A stretch of DNA of 64,000 nt from Erythrobacter mangrovi (GCF_013260645.1 NZ_CP053921.1:1245762-1309761), one strand, 5' to 3'; shown: positions 15,784 through 23,949, counted from the first letter of the stretch. Notes: generated by a model from the letters alone, not told the origin. Numbers and translations are program-made.

Positions 15784-18105
15784 TTAGCCGAACTCGCCGA
15801 CCAGCACGCCGGTGTCGAGGTCTCCCCCCTCTGATCCGTCTCCACCGATCCCTCCGAATCCGTCCTGGGCATTCTCATCTTCAGGACTTGCCTCGGGTGG
15901 AGCACCATGGTCGGCGTCGACCCCGCCCAGTCCACCGAAGCCGTTATGGCCATGATCGGTATGCGCGAGATCATCGGCAAACTGGACAGCGTGCTCTGAT
16001 GCGTCCGTATGGTCGGGAGCGGATTCCGGCGCATCTCCGGCGAACATGCCTCCGAAGGAGCCGACCTCATCCTCGGCACTTGCAGCCTGCTCTTCTTCGG
16101 AGATCAGGACGAACTCGCCGGTGTCCACATCTTCGCCCGACACCGCGGTTGCTTCGCCAAACAAGGCCTCCCCCTGTCCTTCGATCGGCCCGTCATCGAG
16201 CGCTGACACCTCGCCGAGGGCAGAGGAAAGTTCGAGCGCTTGCACCGTTGCCTTGGGATCGGTGATTTCGATATCGATCAGGCGTAGGCCATTCTTCGAC
16301 CATTCTTCCCACTTGGCCTTGAAGTTGGGCCAGTCGGCGCCGACCCACAGGCCATAGCCGCCGACTCCGCTTGCGAAAACGCCAGAATAGCGTTTCTGTC
16401 CCCCGAAGTTGGTGACCTCGATGTCGACCAGGCGCATTCCCTTGCCTGACCATTCCTTCCACTTGGCAAGGAAGCTCTTCCACGTCGCGTTGACCCACAA
16501 TCCATAGGCACCGTTTCCGGCACGGAAGACCCCGGTGTAGCGGCGCTGGCCGTTGAAATTGGTGATCTTGAGATCGACGAGGCGCAGCCCCTTCGCAGAC
16601 CATTCCTGCCATTTCGCGATGAAGCTGGCGTAAGTGACATTGGCCCACAGGCCATAGGCGCCACCGCCCGCCAGGAAAACGCCGGTGTAGCGGTTCTGGC
16701 CTCCCGTACGAACGACATCGACGTCGACGAGGCGCAAGCCCTGCCTGGACCATTCCTGCCACTTTGCCGTGAAAGACGCCCAGCTTGCGTTGACCCACAG
16801 GCCGTGCTTGCCCGTGCCAGCGCGCCAGACTCCGTTATAGCGACGCTCGCCGCCCGCCTGCACGATCTCGATGTCGTGCAGCCGCAGGCCCTGCTTCGAC
16901 CACGCCTGCCACTTGTTCACGAAGCTGTTGTAGCTCGCATTCACCCACAGGCCGTATTTGCCCGACCCGGCTACAAACACGCCCGAATAACGTTGGTCGG
17001 CGAGCGGGAATCCGAGGTGGTAGGGCGTGACATTGCACATTTCCCAGCTGTTGCTCTTCATGATGCAGGGTACGCCGCCGCCCGGCGCTCCGTTGGCGCA
17101 ATTCGAATTCGGCTTGCCGTAGTACCCCCATGATCCGCCGACATTGCAACCGCTTGCTGCATATTCGTCGGGAGCGTTGAATACGTGGCCCGTTTCATGC
17201 GCGAACACGCGATCGATATTGTCCGGTCCCCAACCATCGTTGGCATAGTCCATGACCAGCCGAGGTCCTCCGATGGAGGCATAGGCGAAATGGCCCAGCG
17301 GATACTTGGTGAAGAAGGCGACATAGGCCCAGTTGGTATTGAATTTCGAACGCAGGTCGTTGGCGTATTTGCCGACGTTGCCGAGACCCGCTCCGTATCC
17401 GAGCGCTGCCATTGCCGGGTCGCGCCAGCGCTCTTCCTTTTGCGCAAAGGTGGGATTGCCGGTCAGAGGCGTCGTGGTCAGCTTGGGGTTGCGGATTTCG
17501 TAGACGAACTGGACCGCTCCCGCCGGATTCTGCGCACCGAGCCATCCCAGGCCGTTCTGAACCTCGGCGATGACCTTGAGCCGCTCGGCCGCAGTGAACT
17601 TGAGCGCGTTGGTCGGTCCTTCGACGATGACGATACCGACTGCCACCCTTCCGGTCAGGCGCGCGCTGGTCGGCGCGCCGGCCTGCGCGTCCAGTCCGTG
17701 CGCTTCCATGCCTGCCTGTTCTGCGGCCACCTGGGCGCACATCAGCGGCTCGCCGCCTTCGGCCGAGTCCCAGCTTTCCCCGGCACGGGGACGTTCGGCC
17801 TTGGCCTTGTTGAACTTGGCAGACTGGCGCAGGGCGAATGCTTCCACACCCAGAGCTTCTTCCTCGCTCAGCGAGTCCATCATCGCCTTTTCGGCAGCCG
17901 TCGCGTCTTCGACAATTTGCGCACGGCCCAAGGTCAGCGAAAGCGGCTGTTCGGCCCCGGGAGGCATCTCGGCGATCGCCACGCGTTCGCCATACTGGTG
18001 CATGATGCGCCCGCCGGCTGCTTTCAGCGCCGCTTCGGGGGCGCGTGCAGCACCGCCTGCTGGAGCTATGATCAATCGTTCGCGAACACCCAAGTCTCCA
18101 GCCAT
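15784..18105 (-). CDS. Metzincin-like metalloprotease with five tandem repeats and an acidic tail
   Basis: 773 residues from the ATG after AGGAGA. Residues about 1-120 look like a propeptide (RLIIAPAGGAARAPEAALKA). A catalytic region follows, with VAVGIVIVEGP near 165 and the zinc motif HETGHVFNAPDEY at 303-315: two histidines plus Asp313 at the third-ligand position, as in snapalysin-type metzincins, but with Asn instead of Gly. A four-cysteine loop (SGCNVGG to EMCN) follows. Residues 371-619 are five ~50-residue repeats (RYxGVF-GxYGLWVN-FxAKWxEWSxxGLRLxDIE), similar to the bacterial tandem repeat BTRD1 type. The tail (620-773) has one Lys, no Arg, and Gly/Asp-rich GFGGLGG and GFGGIGG blocks. 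There is no signal peptide, so secretion, if any, would need a type I or other route. The GC-poor region upstream suggests acquired DNA. Confidence 0.75.
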   Translation of the reverse strand: MAGDLGVRERLIIAPAGGAARAPEAALKAAGGRIMHQYGERVAIAEMPPGAEQPLSLTLGRAQIVEDATAAEKAMMDSLSEEEALGVEAFALRQSAKFNKAKAERPRAGESWDSAEGGEPLMCAQVAAEQAGMEAHGLDAQAGAPTSARLTGRVAVGIVIVEGPTNALKFTAAERLKVIAEVQNGLGWLGAQNPAGAVQFVYEIRNPKLTTTPLTGNPTFAQKEERWRDPAMAALGYGAGLGNVGKYANDLRSKFNTNWAYVAFFTKYPLGHFAYASIGGPRLVMDYANDGWGPDNIDRVFAHETGHVFNAPDEYAASGCNVGGSWGYYGKPNSNCANGAPGGGVPCIMKSNSWEMCNVTPYHLGFPLADQRYSGVFVAGSGKYGLWVNASYNSFVNKWQAWSKQGLRLHDIEIVQAGGERRYNGVWRAGTGKHGLWVNASWASFTAKWQEWSRQGLRLVDVDVVRTGGQNRYTGVFLAGGGAYGLWANVTYASFIAKWQEWSAKGLRLVDLKITNFNGQRRYTGVFRAGNGAYGLWVNATWKSFLAKWKEWSGKGMRLVDIEVTNFGGQKRYSGVFASGVGGYGLWVGADWPNFKAKWEEWSKNGLRLIDIEITDPKATVQALELSSALGEVSALDDGPIEGQGEALFGEATAVSGEDVDTGEFVLISEEEQAASAEDEVGSFGGMFAGDAPESAPDHTDASEHAVQFADDLAHTDHGHNGFGGLGGVDADHGAPPEASPEDENAQDGFGGIGGDGSEGGDLDTGVLVGEFG
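16247..16993 (-). repeat. Five tandem ~150-bp coding repeats
   Basis: Each unit encodes about 50 residues beginning RY(S/T/N)GV(F/W) and containing YGLW(V/A)N and W(Q/K/E)EWS, ending in a hydrophobic DIE/DVD strand. Approximate unit limits are 16844-16993, 16694-16843, 16544-16693, 16394-16543 and 16247-16393. Units differ at many third positions, so the array is old rather than a recent duplication. Confidence 0.85.
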
Positions 18106-18206
18106 CTTCTCTCTCCTAATTCGACGAACGACGAAATATAATGACGGCAGCAATAGCCGCCGCCTAAAAAACGGACGCGAGACGACCCCAAAATTTTTAT
18201 GATTTG

Positions 18207-18277
18207 CTCACTCAAGCACAAGTGAGTCGAAGAACTTTATATCACGATTCCCAATTTTCACAAATCAGAGAATTTGT
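18207..18277. promoter_or_regulatory. Two inverted repeats upstream of the protease gene
   Basis: CTCACT-N8-AGTGAG at 18207-18226 and ACAAAT-N6-ATTTGT at 18260-18277 lie in AT-rich DNA 100-170 bp upstream of the protease start. They could be operators for its promoter. No matching regulator is identified. Confidence 0.35.
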
Positions 18278-18610
18278 ATAAGCTTTTAACTTACATAAAC
18301 CTTGATCTTAAAAGGAAATGTCCGATTCGTTAGAAGAATGCCATCTAATCGACTCATAATGTGGCAATTGTGAGCGCAATGAGTTGGCTAGAGCCGGAAG
18401 CCGGCCAGGGCGGCTCAAGGCCAGATCATCCGCGCCCGCGGTAGGGTGGCACACCCTGGTCGGGCAGCCACAGGTCCTGGGGCGGTGCGTCTTATAAAGC
18501 CAATTTCGGGCAACCCTTGAGTCCTGCTATGGACACGGCTGTTCACGACACATTCTGGTAGCGTAACACGTTCGGACCCAGCTGCTCTGGCCCGAGAATA
18601 TCGTGAGCGG

Positions 18611-18697
18611 TGTCCGCAATCAGGTCGTGATCGGACGGTCCTCTTCTGGCACACCCGGTGCACGGTCAAACTGTCATGATGTGGGTGGTGAGCGGAC
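18611..18697 (+). repeat. 87-bp degenerate direct repeat, copy 1
   Basis: Begins TGTCCGCAATCAGGTCG and ends TGGGTGGTGAGCGGAC. It aligns without gaps to 19209-19295; the A and B end segments are 71 bp apart in both. It lies upstream of the HNH-like gene. Confidence 0.6.
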
Positions 18698-18740
18698 AAA
18701 GAATCTAGCGAACCTCCATAAACCCAGTATCTATAATGGG

Positions 18741-19211
18741 ATGACTTGCTCTGATGATTGTGAATCCCGCTTTCACATTCCTGTTGAAGTTCGTGAAAAG
18801 GGGACGAACTGCTCACGCTATAATCTCTGGCTGATCAGTCAGGCCAAGAGTTGCCGCACTCGCGACCGGGGCAAGATTGACCCACTTCCCCCTTTGTCGG
18901 AATATCAGATCGTCATTCATTCCGCTGTGGTTCGCTCGAAGGGCCTCGATGAGTACACAGGCGAGCCGCTGGAGTGGAATCGAATAAACCACCATCGACC
19001 TGCCGCAGGTGGGCGAAGGAAACACGTCGTTCGTGGACGTTGGCCTAGCGTCGATCATTACCATGGAACGGGTAAGTTGAACTACCGGATATGCTCCGGT
19101 CTCGTGAATCTCGCAAAAGGCCCCTTAGACCATCAACAGTTCGTTGAACTATGTCGGAAGGTGGCGGACAAACATGCCGGTTGGGGCAAACAAGGCAAGG
19201 AAGCGAGATGA
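18741..19211 (+). CDS. HNH-like protein, small, possibly degenerate
   Basis: 156 residues if the ATG at 18741 is used; it lies 3 bases after a TATAAT box and has no good ribosome site, so the start is uncertain. The C-terminal half carries DEYTGEPLEWNRIN, PSVDHYHGTGKLNYRICS and NLAKGPLDHQQFVELCRKV. This is the order of a recurrent family in Proteobacteria with an HNH-like core (a DH pair, then N and AK). The paired cysteines of classical HNH nucleases are absent, and the N-terminus is shorter than that of the relatives I recall. Codon usage is less GC-biased than in the neighbours. The gene is bracketed by two direct repeat copies. Confidence 0.45.
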   Translation: MTCSDDCESRFHIPVEVREKGTNCSRYNLWLISQAKSCRTRDRGKIDPLPPLSEYQIVIHSAVVRSKGLDEYTGEPLEWNRINHHRPAAGGRRKHVVRGRWPSVDHYHGTGKLNYRICSGLVNLAKGPLDHQQFVELCRKVADKHAGWGKQGKEAR

Positions 19212-19295
19212 CCGCTTTCGGGTCGCTAGCCGACGGTCCGCTCCTCGCACATCGCTAGCTCGGTGAAAGCGTCAACAGATGGGTGGGAGGCGGAC
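19209..19295 (+). repeat. 87-bp degenerate direct repeat, copy 2
   Basis: Begins TGACCGCTTTCGGGTCG and ends TGGGTGGGAGGCGGAC. It starts on the stop codon of the HNH-like gene and is 598 bp from copy 1 in the same orientation. Confidence 0.6.
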
Positions 19296-19318
19296 ACTAG
19301 TCTTTGTAATCAAGGCGC

Positions 19319-19704
19319 ATGAATAAACGGGTGGCCCTTTGCTCTTTAATGCTGTTTGCAGCCGGTTGCGAACAAATGCAGCCCTCCTTTCGCAAGCAGG
19401 CGACACACACGACCTAGGTGACTTCCGAGTTGAGCAGATCACCATTGTGCCAAAGACACCCTTTCCCGGAGATGGGTACGATGGAGACGGGTTTCTGAAA
19501 GTCGAATTGGTCTCTTCGCGTCAGCTAACGCATGAGTATCCAACCTACTGGCTGGGGGTCGCGTCCGATTATTGCCCTTTAACCGATGACCATCACCTGA
19601 TTGCATTGGGCTCACTCGATCAAGGTGGCAGCTTCTGGGGTAAAGATCCGCCGGTGAAACAGTCTCCAGATGGGAAGTATCGCTACCAAACTTATGTGGT
19701 TTGA
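19319..19704 (+). pseudogene. Lipoprotein gene disrupted by a frameshift
   Basis: An ATG at 19319 opens MNKRVALCSLMLFAAGCEQ, a clear lipoprotein signal with lipobox FAAGC; this frame stops at TAG 19415-19417. From about 19380-19420 another frame continues with DLGDFRVEQITIVPKTPF and runs to 19704 with protein-like composition (YPTYWLGVASDYCPL, GGSFWGKDPP). Joining the two frames gives a lipoprotein of about 128 residues. The simplest reading is a one-base indel between roughly 19380 and 19415, in the genome or in the assembly. The family is not recognised. A later TTG start in the second frame is the alternative. Confidence 0.45.
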
Positions 19705-20223
19705 GCATATCCGCCGCCCGGCAAGACGCATGACAACTATAGCACTCCCCGGACAGGGCGAATGCCCAGAGCGAATAAGATATTGTCGAGAACGAGGAAG
19801 ACCTGTGCCTACAAATCTTCGGCGGAGATCATGACAATGTTTTCGCTAGGTCTTCAGTTACTCGCTTGAACCATGCGACCATTCTAAACACGGCAATCGA
19901 AGCCCAAGATAAGGGTACGCTCTAGCGGACAATGTCCGCAACCGGGTCGATTCCAGCCAATCGAGTCATGCGTCCTAGGTCAACTATGGCCTAAAGCCTG
20001 CGGCTGCTGCTCCAGGTGAGAAGCCTTGTGAGGGGCACCCGCTTTCCTACATCGGCACTTGCATGGCAGGTCTTTTGCCATGCTTGTTCCCACCTCTTGG
20101 AACTCCGATCCCGGAAGGCGACACCGCGCAGTCCGTGATTCTGTGCAACACCCTGTTATCAGGGATGAAAATGCACGGCCGTTATTTTTCGAAACGCCCC
20201 GGTCGGTGTTCCATCCCGGTGGC
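19705..20223. other. Intergenic region without a convincing gene
   Basis: About 519 bp. It holds a partial A-segment copy of the interspersed repeat at 19933-19949 (TGTCCGCAACCGGGTCG) and a perfect inverted repeat GCATGGCA-N7-TGCCATGC at 20061-20083 without a T run. No coding sequence was recognised on either strand. Confidence 0.55.
20061..20083. repeat. Perfect inverted repeat
   Basis: GCATGGCA-N7-TGCCATGC, 140 bp downstream of the HNH nuclease gene on the minus strand. No T run follows on either strand, so a terminator is not supported; it could be an operator or a chance palindrome. Confidence 0.4.
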
Positions 20224-20832
20224 TTATTCTTCCAGCTCGATGTCCCAGTAGAGCCAGTCGCGCCAGGTTTCGTGGAGGTAGTTGGGCGGAAATTGCTTTC
20301 CGTGCTGCTGCAGCTGCCAATGCGTCGGGCGGATCGGCTGGGCGTAGAGATGCATGCCTGCCTGCTTGGGCGTGCGCCCGCCCTTCTTCATGTTGCAGGG
20401 CGCGCAGGCAGTGGCGATATTCTCCCAGGTGGTCTTGCCGCCGAGGCGGCGGGGGAGGACGTGGTCGAAGGTGAGATTGTGCATGTCGCCGCAGAACTGG
20501 CAACTGAAACGATCGCGCAGGAACACGTTGAAGCGGGTGAAGGCGGGAAATTCGCTGGGCTTCACATATTGCTTCAGCGCGATCACGCTGGGGATCTTCA
20601 TGTCGAGGGAGGGCGAGTGAACTTCGCGGTCGTAGGTGGCGATCACGTCGACCCGGTCGAGGAAGATGGCCTTGATCGCGGTCTGCCAGGGCCACAAGCT
20701 CAGGGGATAGTAGGAAAGCGGTGTGTAATCTGCATTCAGGACGAGCGACGGACACGACTGCAGCTTGCGCGTCGGGTCCTCCTCGGTACTTCGAAACCGG
20801 GCAGCTCTTTCAATCAGTTCGGCCTTGAACAC
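20224..20832 (-). CDS. HNH endonuclease
   Basis: 202 residues from a GTG start preceded by GGGAGGA at about 10 bases; an in-frame GTG at 20874 is possible but has no ribosome site. LVLNADYTPLSYYPLSLWPWQ in the N-terminal half, then the zinc/HNH core FSCQFCGDMHNLTFDHVLPRR, GGKTTWENIATACAPCNMKKG with two CxxC pairs, place it in the common chromosomal HNH family. The role is unknown but the family is conserved in sphingomonads outside mobile elements. It diverges from gluQ. Confidence 0.88.
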   Translation of the reverse strand: MFKAELIERAARFRSTEEDPTRKLQSCPSLVLNADYTPLSYYPLSLWPWQTAIKAIFLDRVDVIATYDREVHSPSLDMKIPSVIALKQYVKPSEFPAFTRFNVFLRDRFSCQFCGDMHNLTFDHVLPRRLGGKTTWENIATACAPCNMKKGGRTPKQAGMHLYAQPIRPTHWQLQQHGKQFPPNYLHETWRDWLYWDIELEE

Positions 20833-20948
20833 CTTGTGCGTTCCTCCCTGATGTCGCTGAAAATGCACTTGCACGGGGAAGCGTCAAGACTGTTACAGAC
20901 AGGCTATCCACAAAGTTATCCTCCGAGTCGCCTGCAGGACTGCCCAGT

Positions 20949-21791
20949 TTGACCGTCACGCGCTTCGCTCCCAGCCCCAACGGACCGCTGCATTTGGGGC
21001 ATGCCTATTCGGCGGTCATCGCGCATGATCGGGCGATGGAATGGGGCGGCCGCTTCCTGCTGCGGATCGAGGATATCGACGGTACGCGCTCGCGCCCCGA
21101 ACTGGCCGAGGCGTTTCGCGAAGACCTCGCCTGGCTTGGCCTGACGTGGGAGGAAGTGCCCGCGCAATCCACCCGGTTGGCCAGCTATGACACGGCGGCG
21201 CGCAACCTGCTCGAACGGGGCCTGCTCTATCCCTGCACCTGCACCAGGGCGGAGATCGAGGCGCTCGAGCCGCATCTCGGCTCGGAAGGCCTGGTCTATC
21301 CCGGCACCTGTCGCGGGCAGACAACCGATCCGGGGCGCCCGACGGCCCTGCGGCTCGATGTCGAGCGCGCACTGGCGGAGGTCGGCGAGGTGTGGTGGGA
21401 TGACGAGATCGCCGGCCGCATCGTCGCCGACCCGCGCGAGGCGGGTGATGTGGTGATCGTGCGCAAGGACGCGCCGGCAAGCTATCACCTCGCGGTAACG
21501 CTGGACGATGCGGTGGACGGGATCACGGTGGTAACGCGCGGGCAGGACCTGTTTCCTGCCACCAGCGTGCATCGCCTGCTGCAGGCCCTGCTCGGCCTGC
21601 CGGTCCCGCGCTGGTACCATCACGGGCTGCTGATGGACGAAGATGGCAAGAAGCTCGCCAAGAGCCGCCGCTCGGGCGAGCGTGGCTATGGCCTCGCGGA
21701 ACTGCGCCGAGCGGGCGAGGATGGGCCCGCACTCGCCGACCGGCTGCGACGCGGCGATTTCCCTGCTGGCATTACGCTGGCGAGCGCCTAG
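20949..21791 (+). CDS. gluQ: Glutamyl-Q tRNA(Asp) synthetase
   Basis: 280 residues from a TTG start. It has the class I signature PLHLGHAYSA, KKLAKSRRS in place of KMSKS, and the zinc ligands CTCTR then YPGTC. It lacks the anticodon-binding domain of GltX, which defines GluQRS. The enzyme attaches glutamate to queuosine at position 34 of tRNA(Asp), without using the anticodon domain. Ten bases downstream starts the HIG1 gene, so an operon is likely. Confidence 0.9.
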   Translation: MTVTRFAPSPNGPLHLGHAYSAVIAHDRAMEWGGRFLLRIEDIDGTRSRPELAEAFREDLAWLGLTWEEVPAQSTRLASYDTAARNLLERGLLYPCTCTRAEIEALEPHLGSEGLVYPGTCRGQTTDPGRPTALRLDVERALAEVGEVWWDDEIAGRIVADPREAGDVVIVRKDAPASYHLAVTLDDAVDGITVVTRGQDLFPATSVHRLLQALLGLPVPRWYHHGLLMDEDGKKLAKSRRSGERGYGLAELRRAGEDGPALADRLRRGDFPAGITLASA

Positions 21792-21800
21792 ATTGGAGCC

Positions 21801-22031
21801 ATGACAACTTTCCTCATCATCGTCCTCGTCGTGCTGATGGCGCTGGTCGTTTATTCGCTGGTGCGCGGCATCGTCGCTTTCCTGCAGAGCACCAAGATCG
21901 ATCTCGAAAGCGGCGAGCAGGTCGACGCGACCGAAATGCAGCTCCTCCAGAACCGCATGATGTTCAACCGCATCAAGTTCCAGGCGCTGGCGATCGTGGT
22001 GATCGCGGTGATCCTCGCGATCGCCAACTGA
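21801..22031 (+). CDS. HIG1-domain / twin-transmembrane protein
   Basis: 76 residues with two membrane helices (about 4-24 and 57-75) and a middle LLQNRMMFNRIKFQALA segment, the HIG1 (hypoxia-induced) pattern with conserved MMxxRxxFQ. In bacteria such proteins associate with respiratory complexes, by analogy to mitochondrial Rcf1. It is in line with gluQ (9 bp) and the cobalamin adenosyltransferase (16 bp). Confidence 0.82.
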   Translation: MTTFLIIVLVVLMALVVYSLVRGIVAFLQSTKIDLESGEQVDATEMQLLQNRMMFNRIKFQALAIVVIAVILAIAN

Positions 22032-22047
22032 CCGCCCGCGGCCGCCG

Positions 22048-22626
22048 ATGGTCAAGCTCAACAAGATTTACACCCGTACCGGTGACGACGGGACCACCGG
22101 CCTCGTCGACGGTTCGCGGCTGGCCAAGCACGCGCCGCGGATGGAAGCGATCGGGGCGGTGGACGAGGCGAATAGCGCGCTTGGCCTTGCCGTGGTTGCC
22201 TTGGCCGGGACCGAGCATGTGGCCCCGCTGGTGCGGATCCAGAACGACCTGTTCGACCTCGGTGCCGATCTGGCCACTCCGGCGAGTGACGGCGGGGACT
22301 TCGCGCCGTCAGAAATGGTCCTGCGGATCGTTGCGGCGCAGCTCGAATGGCTGGAACAGGCGATCGACGCGGCCAATGAACGGCTCCAGCCGCTGACCAG
22401 CTTCGTCCTGCCCGGCGGGAGTGAAGCGGCGGCCCGACTGCATGTCGCGCGTGCGGCGGCGCGCCGGGCCGAGCGGGCGATGACCGCGATGGCTGTGGAC
22501 ATGCCGACCAACCCGCAAGCGCTGGCCTATATCAACCGCCTGTCGGACTATCTCTTCGTACTCGCGCGAGTGGCGAACCGCGATGGGGCCGATGACGTGA
22601 AGTGGATTCCCGGCGCTAATCGCTAG
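22048..22626 (+). CDS. Cob(I)alamin adenosyltransferase, PduO type
   Basis: 192 residues, helical. The N-terminal ATP-binding block TRTGDDGTTGL, GAVDEANSALG, and the C-terminal NRLSDYLFVLARVAN are specific for PduO-type enzymes, which transfer the adenosyl group of ATP to cob(I)alamin. It probably makes coenzyme B12 for methylmalonyl-CoA mutase or ribonucleotide reductase; neither is in the window. It lies in the gluQ-HIG1 operon and is followed 60 bp later by the dehydrogenase gene. Confidence 0.92.
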   Translation: MVKLNKIYTRTGDDGTTGLVDGSRLAKHAPRMEAIGAVDEANSALGLAVVALAGTEHVAPLVRIQNDLFDLGADLATPASDGGDFAPSEMVLRIVAAQLEWLEQAIDAANERLQPLTSFVLPGGSEAAARLHVARAAARRAERAMTAMAVDMPTNPQALAYINRLSDYLFVLARVANRDGADDVKWIPGANR

Positions 22627-22686
22627 CCACGCCGCCGCTCGCTCGCTAAGCCGCGCGCTTTGCTGCATGTGCGAAGGAATTTCTCG

Positions 22687-23559
22687 ATGACCAAGACGAT
22701 CGCCATCATCGGTGCAGGGCAGATGGGATCGGGCATCGCCCAGACCGTCGCCGGGCACGGCATGGATGTGCTCTTGGCGGACGTCAGCCTCGAAGTGGCG
22801 CAGAAGGCGCATGCTGGCATCGACAAGGCGTTGGGCAAGCTCGTCGGTCGCGGCAAGTTGGAGATTGCCGAGGCCGAAGCGACGCTGAAGCGGATCAAGC
22901 CGGTTGCCGACTACGCGCCGATGAAGGACGCCGACCTGATCATCGAGGCCGCGACCGAGAAGGAAGAGATCAAGAAAGCGATCTTCCACAAGGCGGGCGA
23001 GTTCCTGTCGCAAGGCGCGATCATGGCTTCGAACACCAGTTCGATCCCGATCACCCGCATGGCCAATTACTCACCCGATCCGGCGCGCTTTATCGGGCTG
23101 CACTTCTTCAATCCGGTGCCCGTGATGGGCCTGATCGAGGTTATTCCCGGGCTCGCCACTGCGAAGGAAACCACCGACCGGACGGTCGCCTTTGCCGAAG
23201 GCCTGGGCAAGGAAGTGGTGCTGAGCCAGGACGAACCCGGTTTCGTGGTCAACCGCATCCTGCTGCCGATGATCAACGAAGCGATCTTCGTGCTTGGCCA
23301 GTCGACCGCGGGGATCGAGGATATCGACAAGGGCTGCCGGCTTGGTCTCAACCACCCGATGGGTCCGCTGCAGCTGGCCGACTTCGTTGGGCTCGATACC
23401 TGCCTCGACATCATCATGGTGCTCTACAAGACGACCCGCGACGCCAAATATCGCCCGGCGCCGCTGCTGGTGAAATATGTCGAGGCCGGCTGGCTCGGGC
23501 GCAAGTCCGGCCGCGGGTTCTATGATTACTCGGGTGAGGTGCCGGTCCCGACCCGTTGA
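22687..23559 (+). CDS. 3-hydroxybutyryl-CoA dehydrogenase family protein
   Basis: 290 residues. It has the NAD motif [13 protein letters not shown] at residues 7-19, the family signature [31 protein letters not shown] and the C-terminal [16 protein letters not shown]. His in LHFFNP is the catalytic base. It oxidises (S)-3-hydroxyacyl-CoA to 3-ketoacyl-CoA (butanoyl or beta-oxidation). The ATG follows GAAGGA. It ends 14 bp from the convergent hypothetical gene. Confidence 0.9.
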   Translation: MTKTIAIIGAGQMGSGIAQTVAGHGMDVLLADVSLEVAQKAHAGIDKALGKLVGRGKLEIAEAEATLKRIKPVADYAPMKDADLIIEAATEKEEIKKAIFHKAGEFLSQGAIMASNTSSIPITRMANYSPDPARFIGLHFFNPVPVMGLIEVIPGLATAKETTDRTVAFAEGLGKEVVLSQDEPGFVVNRILLPMINEAIFVLGQSTAGIEDIDKGCRLGLNHPMGPLQLADFVGLDTCLDIIMVLYKTTRDAKYRPAPLLVKYVEAGWLGRKSGRGFYDYSGEVPVPTR

Positions 23560-23572
23560 CCGGTGCAGCGGT

Positions 23573-23923
23573 TTACTGGACCAGCGGTTCGGTGCTGACT
23601 GCGGGCACGGTGTCGTTGATCAGGTGGCTTTCGTCGACCGGTTCCGGCTCGACCGGCTCGACGGGGCCGGCTTCCGCATACCAGTCGGCCAGTGCCGGGT
23701 CCTGCTGCGGCCGCGACTGAACTCGCGCCGCTTGCGGGAGTGGTGCGGACGCCTGCTGATTGTGCCCGGAGTCCTGGGCGACGAGTCCGTTGGCTCCATC
23801 TTCGCCCACCTGGGCGATGACTCCAGGATCGTCCTCGCCCCCAACCAGCATGGCGACGCCCCACAGGAAAATCCCGACCAGCATCAGCTTCTTGCCCTGG
23901 TTGGTAAACAGACCGTCTTCCAT
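23573..23923 (-). CDS. Small membrane-anchored protein of unknown function
   Basis: 116 residues. One membrane helix (about residues 12-29, KLMLVGIFLWGVAMLVGG) is followed by a long Pro/Gln/Glu-rich low-complexity tail. It is in line with mutS (26 bp after its stop). There is no recognised domain; the composition suggests an envelope-tethered disordered tail. Confidence 0.65.
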   Translation of the reverse strand: MEDGLFTNQGKKLMLVGIFLWGVAMLVGGEDDPGVIAQVGEDGANGLVAQDSGHNQQASAPLPQAARVQSRPQQDPALADWYAEAGPVEPVEPEPVDESHLINDTVPAVSTEPLVQ

Positions 23924-23949
23924 GGTTGTCGACCATAAGCCGGTTGCAG

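Larger units (their letters stand above)
18106..18740. other. Intergenic region without a convincing gene, AT-rich in part
   Basis: About 635 bp between the protease start and the HNH-like gene. 18180-18360 is clearly AT-rich compared with the rest of the window and holds two inverted repeats. 18360-18610 returns to higher GC and contains no ORF with protein-like composition. One 87-bp repeat copy lies at 18611-18697, and a TATAAT at 18732-18737 directly precedes the next gene. Confidence 0.6.

Noticed and set aside
16247..16993. CRISPR-like periodic repeat
   Set aside because: The ~150-bp period is a protein repeat inside an open reading frame; units are diverged, with no short identical repeats and unique spacers.
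18415..18816. 133-codon frame on the minus strand upstream of the HNH-like gene
   Set aside because: Rich in His/Arg/Ser without domain pattern, crosses a repeat copy, and has no ribosome site.
20061..20083. Inverted repeat as a terminator
   Set aside because: No T run follows on either strand; it is listed as a repeat only.
20059..20952. 297-codon plus-strand frame antisense to the HNH nuclease
   Set aside because: The HNH core with two CxxC pairs is intact on the other strand; the plus frame has no motif.
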